Shown one piece after another: positions 1-11,809 of a stretch of DNA of 64,000 bases. The DNA comes from Phyto melanocephala (Eukaryota; Arthropoda; Insecta; Diptera; Rhinophoridae), in assembly GCA_941918925.1 (NCBI GenBank), contig OW799236.1, positions 16,715,474 to 16,779,473 on the forward strand, given 5' to 3'. The position numbers and the translations under genes are program-made. Positions within the stretch are counted from its first letter, which is position 1; every line of letters begins with the position of its first letter. The notes under the pieces were generated by a model that worked only from the letters and a program-made list of their open reading frames with translations, searched no databases and was not told the origin of the DNA.

Positions 1-53
1 AAATTCGTATTACCTTAAGGTAATGACATAAATTGAGCTGTTAGGTATTGGTG

Positions 54-81
54 TTTTTTTTTTTTTTTTTTTTTTTTTTTT
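54..81. repeat. poly-T tract (28 T)
   Basis: Uninterrupted run of T. The flanks show no recognisable retroposon body, so it is recorded only as a homopolymer. Confidence 0.9.
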
Positions 82-1230
82 GTATGTTTAGCATTTTTAA
101 AGAAATAAACTAAAATCAAATGATTGTCCGTAAAAAACTAAAGCAAATTTTATAGTGTCTTAGCACGTGATAAGAAAATTAACACTGTTATGAATTGAAA
201 TAGCATTAGGTATAAGAGAATTTTATTTATATATTTTTTTTAATATACAAAACGCATACAACAAAATACTACACAACAATATTAAAGAGGTAGCAATAAA
301 ACATATTTAAATAAAAACAGTTGTTAGAGGAGTCATACTTATATAAAGCCTTAAGGTAGGCAATAAAATTGGATTGTGCTGAACATTTTGCTTTTTTGTT
401 TTTTTTTTAGTAATTTACAAATGTTTGTAATAAAAGAAAAGAGAAGCTCTTAAAGAAAAGTTACAACAAAAGATTTATTTATGGCAATAAATAACACAAT
501 TTCAAGGAGACATTTCCCGTAGCTCATATATTAATGACTTAATGAGCCTTAAGCCCAGGAGATTTTATTTGAAACCTACACTAATGCCACGTAGTATTAA
601 AAAAGGGTGGGGAAGATAAACACATACTTCGCTTGGCTTACCTTTTCAGTACTCTGTAATATGTCGTGCAATGTCCCCTGTGTTAGAAATATTCAAAAGT
701 TATTCAAATTTTTTAAAAGGAAAGTCTAACAAACCTTTTAACCATCGTCGAAAAAAATTTGTTTTGTTAACAGAAATTATGGTAAATTACCTTGTTATCT
801 GTAATTTACTAAACGACTGCCAGTATTTGTAGGTTGAGACGAAAAAAATTTATTTGAAAATACCACGATCATTGCACATATGGACATTTCCATGAATATT
901 TCAACCACGACTGTAAAAATAAAAAATCTTGAAGGTTTTTCAGTATAAGTTTATTAATAAAAGAACACTCAAATTTTGCTTTGCGCAGGTATTAAGAGCT
1001 TATTAAATTATCTTTAGAGCAATAATAAGAGTTTAATCTGATTATCTCTTTAACTTATTTTATTGAATTGCAATCAACTTTTTTTAGCGATTAAATTATA
1101 AAAATAAATTGTTAATGTGAATATGCTTTAAAATTAAGGTAACAACAACTATTAACAAGATCCATAAGAAAATAGAAAATATAGAGTTCAATTAGCGGTA
1201 TTTTTCTTTGATTTCCCTTGGATGTTATTT
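82..1230. other. AT-rich DNA without recognised feature
   Basis: Read on both strands. There is no open frame with a family motif, no tRNA boxes and no inverted-repeat ends. It looks like ordinary intergenic or intronic fly DNA. Confidence 0.5.
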
Positions 1231-1233
1231 TAA

Positions 1234-2647
1234 TGTCACGTACGTAGTGCAAAAACATTATTTGTTCGTATTTAAACAGTCGCAAGAGCACCTAATTTAG
1301 AATTTAACTTTTTTTCTTCACATAATACACATTTAATTACCTAGAATACTACGAAAGGAAAATCTGTCACGTACGATATGTCACGAACGATATTAAATTG
1401 AATTTATTATAAAATCATTTAAAGTTTAGTTTCAATTAAGTATGATGGATTTTAAATGAAAAATATTTGGTTTAGTGTAAGAAATTAGAAAAATAAAAAA
1501 TACCTCCCAAAATTCGCAGATTTTTTCATATATCCATATATGCCAGTGATCAGCTTTAAGTCGTTTTTTCGACATTCATAGTGAGCCACAAAACTTGAGT
1601 ATAAGTGCGTATAAATCATTGAAATTTAATTGAAATTTAACAACGTTGATTTATAAGTACAACTCACAATGAACATGAGTAATACGTCGTAATTATATTT
1701 ATAGCGTCCCATATTTATATGATTCGCAAGACTACTCACGTTGATTCATATTTTTGAGAAACTTAAATGATGCAAGTTGACTCAACAACAAAAACATAAA
1801 CAGCTCTCATTTGTATTAAGAATAAACAATGTTGCCAGGTCGGAGAGTGCAAGATACTTTTTGGCCACCAGAAAATTTGCAATTTTACAATGTGTAATAT
1901 ACAATTTTTGCAAGTATGACTATTCAATTTTTAAATAAATGCAACTGATTATGGCGTTTAGGGTAGGTTTTGGTTGGCTTCTATAGTAAGAGGTAAACAA
2001 TAACAGTTATTTTGTGTTTTTTATTTTCATGTTTAAATTTTCTTGCAACAAATTGAAGAATTGCATTCTTAGGTGCTTACTTAAATTTGAAAGATAATAC
2101 GCAAAAACAAAATCTCTTAAACAGACATCAAACCAAGCACTTTATTTTTGCTTGTTGTTTTTGTATTATTTGATTAAATTTAAATTGTGTATTTATTTAA
2201 CAAATTGTAATGTGGCAAGCCTAGTTAAAACACACAACTTCATAATGACTACGCGAGTCATACTTGCTTTTGGTCGACTTTTTATTTTGCATGAACGACA
2301 ATAGCAATCAACTAATTCATCATACGTATTGATGAATATGAATACTGTAAGTACCTTTCATTTAAAAGTGCGTATAAGTAGTGAAGACTTTTCAATAAGT
2401 TTGAATGCGTATAAATCAACGAAAAAATTAATAATGATTCAAGTTGGCTTACTTCATTAGTATTCGTTGCAGATTTTTGATATATACCTCAAAATAACTT
2501 CTGTTTTATGTCACGTACGATATTTTCTTATTCTTCTGGATATTCTAGACAAAAATTATTTGAATAAAATAATTTTTTGTTTTAAATAAATTAAGCTTAC
2601 TTAACTTACTTACTGCACTTTACAGGAGTACAAATGTCACGTACGAT
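1234..2647 (+). repeat. Scattered TGTCACGTACGAT motif cluster
   Basis: The motif TGTCACGTACG(AT) occurs at 1234-1244, 1365-1379, 1379-1394 (one change, CGAACG), 2509-2524 and 2635-2647, always in the same orientation and usually followed by ATAT. The core CACGTACG contains the palindrome CGTACG. The stretch between also repeats TGCGTATAAATCA near 1605 and 2406. No open frame or terminal inverted repeat was found. It may be a decayed repeat or a cluster of protein-binding sites; I cannot tell which. Confidence 0.45.
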
Positions 2648-3100
2648 GACATGGAAATTCCCATATGCTTCTTTTGGCATATCTAGTAACAACAATCATA
2701 GGATTTATATATGTTCTTAAATTAGCCATAGTAGCTTCAATAATGATTCTATTTAACACAATATTAGCAGGCAGACATGGGGTATTTCACATTTCATACA
2801 CGCAAAGAAGGACCATTGTTACGACATGATCACTACAATCATATTTTAGTTTCTCTAACAAAATTTGGTAATCTCAAACAAGTAATAGTTATTTTGTTAT
2901 GATTGTCAAGTGTTTGTTTGAATTTAATAATTTAATGTTTACTTTTTCTGAAATCCTCGTAGTTTTCCTTTAAAAATTGTATGACTAACAAAATTATTAT
3001 AAAAAATTAGTATGATCTCATGCAAAAATAACACTATATTTAAAAGTATTAAAAATTACAAATAACCATTGAAAAACAGATAAAACAATAGTATGACAAC

Positions 3101-3612
3101 GGAAAAGAGCGCATTATTCGCTTGTGCCGAGTCTTATATACCCTTCACACAATTTGTACCATCAGATAATGGACTTAATTGACAGTTATATGGTGCAACT
3201 GTGACCAAATCGCTAATTTGAACTCTTAAGATATTTTTTTTTCCAAAACTTTTTTAAACCGATATCTTTGTCAGTAATAGACCTATTGAACCAAGAAATG
3301 AAATGAAAGTAAATATTGCCAAAGATACTTATTTTTTAAATACGTGAAAAACTTTTAAAAAAGTTTCAATGGCAACATTTGGAAAGTATATCTGATAAAT
3401 AAATACCATATAAGAGTCTTAAGTATACACGGGGGCTTCAAAAAGTTGACATCAATACGCACACAGACAGACGGACATAAGGATTTAGTTAAATTAATAT
3501 CTCCATCTAAATTTAAAGAGCCAGAAGATATATACTTTATAAGGTCTATTGCAGAAATTACAAACCGACTTATATATACCCTACACTCGCACTCGCGTAT
3601 GAAGGACAAAAA
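3101..3612 (+). mobile_element. Mini-me-like element, degenerate
   Basis: The 5' end carries a diverged form of the family opening (gtgccgagtcttatataccc). The 3' half has the GACAGACGGACA proto-microsatellite near 3466-3478, then an atatatactttat block and a terminal tatataccct motif. Mini-me elements are non-autonomous dipteran repeats that carry (TA)n and (GTCY)n proto-microsatellites and are usually grouped with the Helitron/DINE-type elements. There is no coding capacity; the long minus-strand frame crossing it is a chance frame. Confidence 0.65.
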
Positions 3613-4023
3613 AGTAATGTATGATTTCTTTTTAATATTAAGTAGTATTTTCGTGAATCGATCCATTTGACTGTAATCTAGTTGTAAATGATAAAAAAAT
3701 ATAACTTTATGGTAAAAATTTTTTTTATTTCGACTTGAATTTCTTCCATAAAATACAACCAATAAATTGTGAACATCAAAGCTAAATCGAACCAAAACTA
3801 AAACAACAAACGTCATTTAAGCTGAAATTATAATTTCGTGTAGCTAAATGATTATCTAGTAACGTTGTGGTCCAGTCGTATAACTATTTGTTACGAGACT
3901 GTGGTAGATCTCACTAGCATTGTCTGATAACAAACAATCTGACCATTCGCCCATGGCGAAACTTGTGATCATCTTGTTTTTAAACAAAAATCTTTTTAAT
4001 GACAATTTCAAATAATAGTGTAC

Positions 4024-4083
4024 TGTTGTAGTGGTTAGAGCGTGAAACTTCAAAACCAAAAGATCCTGGTTCAAATAAGAGAG
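4024..4083 (+). mobile_element. tRNA-like SINE head (remnant)
   Basis: TGTAGTGGTTAGAGCG resembles an RNA polymerase III A box (4026-4041). About 30 bases later, TCCTGGTTCAAAT resembles a B box (4064-4076). The region between cannot form a proper cloverleaf and there is no matching acceptor stem, so this is not a working tRNA. A decayed tRNA-derived SINE is the simplest reading. It differs from the SINE at 47431-47645. No target duplication was found. Confidence 0.4.
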
Positions 4084-4374
4084 ACAACAAACAAGAAACA
4101 TTTCATAGCGCTTAATGATAAAACTGCTGTGTAAAATGCATATTAAATTCAATTGTTTTGAGGTGAGTGTACTCACCACTCTCGAACAATGACTAATATT
4201 TAAACTAGTACATAACTATATACAAATAAACTAGTTGCGATCGTATAGCAACATAATATTTAAATCGATAGTTTAATATATGAAAAAAACGTCAGATATG
4301 TATCTAATTTGAAGTAGGAAGGAACTTTATTTGCAGGGTTAGTAGCAATTTTATAGGTTGCCAGTTCTGTATAA

Positions 4375-4652
4375 GTCATAAAGCGATTGTGCTGGTTTTA
4401 AAGAGTGACACATTACCGAATATTTCCAAAACATTCACATCATACTGATCTGTTTAAAATAAGGAGGCTTGAAAAAGTTGATTTCATCTGATACGAGGAC
4501 AGACCAGCAGATAGTCAGTGCAACACAGCTCAATCCACTTTAAAATTCATAAGATTAGAGAAAACAAATATATATTTTATGCGATCAGAAATGAATTATT
4601 ACAAATGGAATGACCATGTTTTTATACCACTGACACCCAGGTGAAGGGTGAA
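4375..4652 (+). mobile_element. Mini-me-like element, 3' part
   Basis: The run agcgattgtgctgg...ggcttgaaaaagttgatttc, a short GGACAGACC remnant, an atatatattttatg block and the terminal ccaggtgaagggtg match the layout of the better copy at 44095-44412. The 5' end is missing or unrecognisable. Confidence 0.5.
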
Positions 4653-5596
4653 AAAAAAATGCAACAATTTTTTTCTTAATATTTCCCTTTGGTTAAATCT
4701 TACTACGATTCTTTAATTCAAACATGTTTTGACTGTTATGCAGCTTTTCTTATTTTCCTTTTCAATTTAAGATTTTTATTTAAAACTTTAGCACTTGAGT
4801 ATTTACTGTTAAAACACAATTTGCGAATAAAAGTGAATTGTTATTGTTTTCGCTTATACTGCATTCTTTTATTACATCTTGAGCACAAGTAAAAGAAAAG
4901 AAAAAATTAAAATGAAATCAAAATCAAAAAAGCTGCAAAACTTTTCTGAAGTACTCAGTGAAATTTTCTCATTGTTTTAATTTCTTTTCTTACATTTTGC
5001 TTTCAACTGTTTCTATTTTTTAATTCTTATCATATTTAAGTTGTTGTTCTTATTTCTCTGGTTGCTAGTCTCTATGTGTCTTAAATACATTCAAGTAAAA
5101 GTGGAAAAGTTGCAGGAATTTTACCATTTTCTTTTTCAGTTATTACATTATAGTTTCTTTGGTTACACTTGGCCGTGGTTTGCTAGCAAGTAGCTTTAAT
5201 TGGTCCAGCAACTTAAATGGCATGTGTTTGTTGTTGTTGCTGTTTGATGGCTGCAACCTTTTGAATTAAATTGAGTTGCCATTGCTGTTGAGTGCCGAGC
5301 ATAAGTTCAAATAATTAATTTTTATGAGGCACGGTAAGTTAGTAAATTAATACTTGTAGACTTTATTTTGCTCTTTTAATAAAGCATATTTGTAGGGGTG
5401 GATTTTAATTATAATTTTTTTTTTTGTTTTAATGTTGGTTTTTCTTTCCTTTTCTTTTGTTTTTAAAGTTGTAGTTATAACTTGCTTTAAGTAACAAAAT
5501 TATGTCTAAGATTTCTGTGAACTTGACATATTTTTTGTATTAAGGTTTTCTTTTCTAATTATATACATGCTGGCTTGTGCTAAGAAAAGTAATAGA
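4653..5596. other. AT-rich DNA, no feature recognised
   Basis: Contains a less biased stretch around 5160-5340 with a GTTGTTGTTGCTGTT run, as is common in fly introns. There is no coding motif or repeat end. Confidence 0.5.
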
Positions 5597-5741
5597 AACA
5601 AGTAAGAGCACTATATTCGGCTGTGCCGAATCTTTTATACCCACCACCAATTTTGTGTACATTTAAAGCACAATATTTATTATCTTGTTAATCGTTATGG
5701 AATAATCTCTTTATAATAAAATATGTATCACTTTCTTTGTA

Positions 5742-6342
5742 GAGGGTGGTTAAATTTTAAGGGCCCATGTTGAAGGTGAACCACACCTAATCTTTAAATT
5801 TGTTTTCTGTATTTCATTTGACATTTCTCAATCTCAAACTTACTCAATTTGATCCGTGAAAAGATACGCAAATGAGCAGATTTTTTATAAAAATGGACGT
5901 TCAGATCAAAATGTATTTTGTGCACTTCGTAATTCTTTTGATCAATATAATCGTTCAAATTCGTCCACAGTCGGGAGAGTTGTAAAAAATATTTAAATTT
6001 CTGCACAACAGGTCTGTATAAAATGTTAGAAAATCTGTGAATGCCTTCTTAGTTCATTGAATGGGTACCATTGCTGGTTTTTGCGATAGTGTGGCAAAAG
6101 AGCAGTCAACCTCGCCTCATCATCATACCCAACAATTGAGCATCAACATTGTCATTGAAAATTTATATCATTAGAGAAAGGAGTGGCGCCAAGGATGGGG
6201 GGGGGCCATTTGGCCGATATTTTGTTAAATACATAATTGAACCATACAAATATTATAATTACAAAAAGAAATAATATTAATTTCCTAAATAATTTGTGTT
6301 TTATTTAAATTCAACATCGGTCCTTAAAATTTAACCACCCTT
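5742..6342 (+). mobile_element. Mariner-derived element nested in mini-me
   Basis: The terminal inverted repeats gagggtggttaaattttaag and its reverse complement (tccttaaaatttaaccaccc, then TT) are flanked by TA (5740-5741 and 6343-6344), the standard Tc1-mariner target duplication. The interior translates, with frame breaks, to a transposase N-terminal half. One stretch near 6062-6140 reads IAGFCDSVAKEQSTS, like the NIAAVxxSVxExPSTS linker region of mariner transposases. The catalytic domain is absent, so this is an internally deleted, immobile copy. The same insertion sits at the same place in the second mini-me. Confidence 0.65.
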
Positions 6343-7516
6343 TATAACTTCGATATGCTACTAAAATGCTTTTGTAAATGTAGTCTTTTAGTAAAAGTGG
6401 GAGTTAAAGTAGGAGTGTCAATAAAGTTTCCGCTAATAAATACAACTTAGATATTTCAATATGGTACTTTATTTTCCCAAAAACTTTGTCAATAGAGAAA
6501 TTACATGAATTTAAGATAAACCGTTATATGGGAGGTAGGCGTTAAAGTGGGCATGTCACCTAAACTTTTTAGCACAACAATTACATTGATAAGAAGGATA
6601 TATGTAGCAAATTTGATTATCATACCTCTATTTTTGGCGGTTTTATGAGGTTTTAAAATTCATTAACGGTAGATAACGTGAAAAGTGGGCGATATAGTAA
6701 AATCTTAATTAATAGAGAAATTATATGAATTGTAGGTAAAACGTTATATGAGAGGTGGGCGTAAAAGTGGGCGTGGCACCTTAATTTTCTGGCACAGTAA
6801 TGATATTGCCTAGGGAAATATACGTAGCAAATTTGATCATCATACCTCTAATTTTGGCGGTTTTATGAGCTTTTAAATTTCATTAACGGTAGATAACGTA
6901 AAAAGTGGGCGTTATAGTAGGCGTGTCAAAGTTATTTTTACGAATGAGTACAACTTAAGTGTTTCAATATAGCCCTTTATTATTCCAAAATCTTTATTAA
7001 TAGAGAAATTATATGAATTTTAGTTATTACGTTATATGGGAGGTGGGCGTAAAAGTGGGCGTGGCACATTGATTTTCCGTTACAAAAAAGCCACTCACCA
7101 AAAAGCAGAGTGTGCAAAATTTCAGAGTCGTACATCCAATTTTGTTGCTTTTATGACGTTTTTGTTTTTAAATATACCGAAAAATACACTGTGTGGTATA
7201 AATTTTCGTACATTTTGATCGATAACTCCTCTCCTAATGCATAGATTTAGACAATTTTTGGGGAAAAATATTGTTTTTACTCAGGAAATATATATTTCAT
7301 GAGTCTACGTTAATGCGTTTGGACACAATTCCATTTTATTCGATGTTTAAGGGACACGGTTTTTTCGACCTACTCTTGCTTTTCGAGCTATAACTCTCTT
7401 CCTAATATTCCGATTTAGCCCATTTTCAATACCAAACAAACCTTGTCTATAAGAAAGATTCTGGCAGAATTTGAGCCCCCTAGCTTTTTCGGTGCGACCT
7501 CTATCGTGCTTTCAAC

Positions 7517-7552
7517 AGACGGACAGACGGACAGACGGACAGACGGACGGAC
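7517..7552 (+). repeat. GACGGACA microsatellite inside mini-me
   Basis: Tandem (ACAGACGG)n-type repeat, about four units. It is the (GTCY)n proto-microsatellite of the mini-me family read on this strand. Confidence 0.85.
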
Positions 7553-7759
7553 ATAGCTAGATCGTCATCAAATCAAACCCTGATTCAGAATATATATACT
7601 TTATGGGGTCTAAAATGGATATTTCGATGTGTTACAAACGGAATGACAAAATGAATATACCCCCACCATTTTTTTGGTGGCGGGTATAAAAATATATGCA
7701 ATATTTTAAGGTTTAATTTTGATTAAAAAAACCAATGTATGCCTAATTTGGGGATGGAA

Positions 7760-8160
7760 AAGGACAAACAGGAGATGTACAGTTACTTTAAGAAGCATAG
7801 AGTCTCAATAGAGTTTCTTTATTTGATGAAGGTGCCTGTTCTAATTCCAATTTGTGTCCAGTCTTTTGGCTTCTAAAGCTTTCTGTCTACGCCAAGTGTA
7901 TGCTGGCCGTCTTCTTCTTTTGTTGCCTAACTGGCATCTAGTACACTACGGGTGATATAACGCAATAGCGTTCATTGTGCGTGACCAATCCAACGCCATT
8001 TCTTTCTCATTATTTCACCCTGTATTGAGCTTTGGTTAGTACGAGCTCAGACTTGTGTTCGATATTATTTGTTGAGCCAGCTTTTGTTAGTGGAATCTTA
8101 AAGAGCAGAGTGCACTCAAAGAGTTATACGATTAAATTTGCCTCGTTGCCAAATATTAAT
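7760..8160 (-). mobile_element. RTE-like LINE ORF2 C-terminus, broken
   Basis: On the minus strand, frames joined across breaks read RWRWIGH (about 8000), then RRRPAYTWRRQKALEAKRLD (about 7880-7940) and ETLLRLYAS* near 7805. The order WRWIGH, then a GRPxxTWRR-like block, then a W/L..LxAS end is the usual C-terminal tail of RTE-group LINE polyproteins. Several frameshifts and stops make it a pseudogene. The 5' part of the element is absent. Confidence 0.55.
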
Positions 8161-8289
8161 CTCTAATTTATTTTTATGTCAAGTTTGTTATTTGAAATAG
8201 AGGCGGATTCAGTCGAAATCGCTCCTCCGTATACTGTTAACTTTATCCTAATTTAAGATGCTTTTTGAATTTTTAAAACAAAAGATATA

Positions 8290-8680
8290 TATATATATAT
8301 TGGTTCCTTTAGTTCCCATAAGGAGCATAGGGCCTTCCATCTCTGATGGAAGCACAGCTGAGTGCTACCGGGCGCGTCCGGGTTGCGGATAGTGGAAAGT
8401 TCCGTAAATATACGGAACAGCTGCAAATGCAGTCGCGGACAATCAGCGGTTCCGGGAGGAGAGTCTCAGAGGGTTTCCGGGTGGCGCCGGACTCCCAACA
8501 AGTTCTGAGTGCCAATGATACTCGCAACGTCAAAGCGAGAGATTGGCGCCTTTAAATAACCAACTGCCACCAACAGCCCGCCTGGATTCCATGCTGGCAG
8601 CCCCAGCTCCAGGATTGGATGCAGAAGCCCAATCAGCTACTCATCTTAAAACAAATGATTACCGAAACCTCAAACAATGT
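8290..8680. mobile_element. GC-rich retroposon bounded by 15-bp direct repeats
   Basis: The sequence AAAACAAAAGATATA occurs at 8275-8289 and again, identical, at 8681-8695, bracketing a 391-bp block far richer in G and C than its surroundings. Perfect repeats of this length are typical target duplications of target-primed retroposition. The minus strand near 8310-8350 can be read RWKALCSLWELKE, like an RTE LINE terminus. The short open frames on both strands are not recognised. It may be a 5'-truncated LINE or a SINE; orientation is unresolved. Confidence 0.55.
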
Positions 8681-8722
8681 AAAACAAAAGATATAACCAT
8701 AATTAATCTTAAATTAACAATA

Positions 8723-9880
8723 GGGTGTCTCAGTAAGAATGCGCTTTTCAATTTTGGTGTAATTTTTTTTTTTTTTTTTACTTTATGAAAGAAAAACACA
8801 CTATTTGTAAAGTAATGCTGAGATCGATAGCAAATTTCGAAAAAAAATTCAGACGATAAAGTGCACCTAATATGCCAATCAAAAATTTGATCGGTTATGA
8901 ATAGTAAGGCATCGGTCTCTTAAAAATATTGCTGCTGTAAGCTAGTGTGTCGCTGAAAACCTAAAAACATCCATTTGACATCGCTCTTATCAACCTCAAA
9001 TTTCACGAATGACTACGCAGAAAATTAGACAAAAGACCTCCACCTTCATGCATATAAAATTCAGCTAACTTAGGAACTCAAACCAAGAGAACACGGAAAG
9101 CGCCGGCAATGCTTAAAACGGGTAATGAAGTTTATGCCAATTTTTTTTTGCAAAATATCATCTTCTTTAATGAGGCGCATTTTTATCTGAACGTGCTTCA
9201 TGAATATACAAAATTATTGAATATAAGTCTCACAGAATCCTAATGAAAAACAAATACGTCCACAACGAGAATGTGGGTGGTCCAAATTTTGGAAAAGCGG
9301 CATAATAGAGCCATGCGGACTTGAAGATGAGGGCGAAATCGCAGTGACTGTAAATTTCAGCCTTTAAAGGAACTTGATAGCGCAATTCTTGCAAATTTAT
9401 GCAGCTTATCTTATTTTCCTTTTCTATTTATGTATGGTTCTGGTTTCAGCAATACGACACCACCTGTCACACCGCGCATAAAATAATTCATTTATTGCAG
9501 CAACGATTTCCAGAATAAATTATCTCATGAAATTCTAATGTGAAGTGGCCACCAAAATCATGCTATTTAATGCCGTGTTATTTTTATCTTTGGGGTTTTG
9601 TGAATTCTTGGATTTATGATAAAACAATTCCTGAACTTATTTCTGAGATCCAACGAGTCAGCGTTGACATACAGCCACATCGCTGTGAAAAAGTCATGCA
9701 AAATTTTGTGAAAAGATTGATGTTATCTCATAACTCTTTGGAAAATATTAGACAGATGGTTTATTCCACATTTAAACGGAACATGTCTTTTTGAATTTCC
9801 AATAAAAAAATTTCAAATGCCTTAAAAAAAGGCGTGTTGGCATTTTAAAATAAAAACAGGCATTCTTACCGATACAACCC
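8723..9880 (+). mobile_element. Mariner (DD41D/rosa-like), near full length, broken
   Basis: Terminal inverted repeats: gggtgtctcagtaagaatgc at the left and, as reverse complement of the right, gggttgtatcggtaagaatg. TA precedes the left end (8721-8722); the right TA is lost. Interior pieces read IIFFNEAHFYLN (about 9160-9195, the first catalytic Asp region, with Asp changed to Asn) and the C-terminal frame at 9540-9794, WPPKSCYLMPCYFYLWGFV, where the last catalytic Asp (usually DLTPxDYFLWG) is Tyr. The spacing of the second and third catalytic sites in relatives points to the DD41D group; this is from memory. At 1158 bp it is slightly shorter than usual. Stops and frameshifts rule out activity. 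Confidence 0.75.
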
Positions 9881-11244
9881 CAGAACTGTGATTTAATATA
9901 ATATATATAACTAAAATATGATCTACTGAAAACTAAACTAGAATTCCGCTAGAACTAAAACTTAATTTCTACCCGTAATAATATATGTTTTTAACGACTA
10001 ATGAATAATTAAATTTGTCGTATTAATTTCACACAAAATAAACCTTGACATTGCTGCTGTCACACATTCTCTACATAACTCTGTACATATACATTCTCAA
10101 AAAAGTTGCCAGCTTTAATAAAGTAAGTACAGTTTTTGCATCCTTCTCATCTACTCTCGACCAATTAATATTTCATATTAAAAGAGACCGCAGCAATGTT
10201 GTATTGGGCAAAATGTCCTTGCTCTGCATGTCGCAGCGCTAACTGTAGATGTTCATATCAAGGCAAATATTTTTTGTGTTTTTTTTATCTCTCTGACTTG
10301 TATTATGCATATACATATGCATACGTATGTATATATGAATGTATGGAATTTGTTTGCCTATTTTTTCAAGTTTGTTTTCTGACCAAGTAAATAACATGTT
10401 AAGGTTACTTTGTCCATAAAATTTTAACAAAACATGCTGAAATTTTTTAAATGTTGGAATATGAAAAAAACTACTCTTATGTATGTATGTATGTATGTAT
10501 GTATGTGAAATGTATCTGACAGAATTGTTTTGTGTTACGTTTTTTGTTCGGTTTAATTTTATATGTATAAAATTTAGTATGTAAAGTGATAACATTCCAC
10601 TACATACAGTAGATATAAATGTTTGTGCTTTAAAATTAAATGACATGGAAATTGTTTGCATTTTTCATAACCTACAAAGTTGACAATACAAAATTTTGCA
10701 ATTATCAAATGAATAGAGAAGGTAGTTAAAGTACGACCTTTTATTGGCAACAATTAGTTTTTAAGAAAACTATGTGCGTATCTAACTCTCAGGCCTCTGC
10801 AGATGTAAATTAATTCTGAATAATCGAGTATTATGAAAGCTTTAGCTCAAGAGACTTACTCTGCTTTATTCTTAGTTAAAAATCAGACTTCCTGCCTTTG
10901 CTTTGAAATTTAAGAATCAGTGAAAACCTATAAATCATTACTTTGTTAATGAAATGCTTTGCCGCTGTTGTCAAAATCATTATTACTTATACTGTTAGCG
11001 TGTTAAACTAAATGAGAATTATAAAAAGTTATTGTCCTTCTGAATGTTAGTACGTTTCAGTTATATTAATAAATCATCTTACAATAAATATCTCCTACTA
11101 ATGTTGGTGTTTTTTCACTTCCAACACGGTTTTTGTAAAAGAGTAATAACGTTTTTTTTTTGTCTCCTGAAAAGTACAAAAAAACATGTGAAGAGTTTTC
11201 AACCTGTGACCGACGATATATATGTTGAGTTGACAACAGCACCC
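9881..11244. other. AT-rich DNA with one microsatellite
   Basis: Apart from the TATG repeat at 10478-10506, nothing was recognised. The 140-residue minus-strand frame at 10239-10661 runs through the microsatellite and has no family motif. Confidence 0.5.
10478..10506 (+). repeat. (TATG)n microsatellite
   Basis: Seven perfect tetranucleotide units. Confidence 0.95.
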
Positions 11245-11760
11245 CAGAATCATCAGTAGTTACCTGAGTTTTGACCAAAGTCAAGTATCAGCCTTTAACA
11301 ACCTCTGAATATATTTAACCGCTTGGTAAAAGCCACAGAAACCTCGTGCTCTCTGAAGAGATCTAACCAATAACCGGTCTAGAAAAAGTTCTATGATCTT
11401 ACTAAATCCCATGGTAACAAATAAGTCTCTGGTGAACTTTAAATATATGCTTTTATCAGAGATTTAGCTATTATGACTGCAAGAAACCATAGGTGTTGGT
11501 TCTATCTCTCTTCCCGTAACAATACAACTAGCCCGTACAGGACGTGATATGAAGATATGAAAAGCAAAACATAAAATTAAAATAAATAAAATTTTCTCTG
11601 TTCATAATTCTCTCAACCGCCTTCTTAATAAATTATGCATTAACATATGCTCAAAGCTCTAGGTTGTCCGAGCAAGCGAGCTTTAATCAATCACTTCAAT
11701 ATAATAAATATCTTGGTACCCATACCAGTCTGCGATTTGAATCATTTAAATACTCAAAAT
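11245..11760 (-). mobile_element. LINE RT fragment, highly degenerate
   Basis: A stretch near 11368-11412 (accaataaccggtctagaaa...) aligns at roughly 80% by eye with 16006-16050 inside a better preserved LINE. In that LINE the segment precedes the reverse-transcriptase active site. The minus-strand reading here, LVRSLQRARGFCGFYQAV, sits where the YADD box would be. The catalytic residues are lost. The limits are approximate. Confidence 0.4.
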
Positions 11761-11809
11761 ATATTTAACAAAAACCAATTTAAATTTTAATATAATAAAT
11801 GGAATTATA

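Larger units (their letters stand above)
5597..7690 (+). mobile_element. Composite mini-me-like element (long copy 1)
   Basis: Opens with aacaagtaagagcactatat followed by cggctgtgccgaatc, and ends in a terminal hairpin: taccccCACCATTTTTTTGGTGgcggg. The layout is 5' opener, a nested mariner remnant (5742-6342), three imperfect internal units each containing ggtgggcgtaaaagtgggcg (about 6505, 6712 and 7000), then the proto-microsatellite at 7517-7552 and the 3' end. The 3' hairpin fits the Helitron/DINE affinity of the family. It is closely matched by 26217-27872. There is no Rep/helicase frame, so it is non-autonomous. Confidence 0.75.

Noticed and set aside
3355..3816. Longest open frame (153 residues, minus strand)
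   Set aside because: It runs through a mini-me repeat and its microsatellite and shows no family motif. It reflects AT-rich, stop-poor composition.
7517..7552. CRISPR-like array
   Set aside because: The short repeats have no spacers. It is a simple microsatellite inside a eukaryotic repeat.
8309..8555. Overlapping open frames on both strands in the GC-rich block
   Set aside because: Neither has a recognisable domain. They follow from the high G+C of the retroposon.
10239..10661. 140-residue minus-strand open frame
   Set aside because: It reads through a (TATG)n microsatellite, giving a HTYIHTYIH repeat. No domain.
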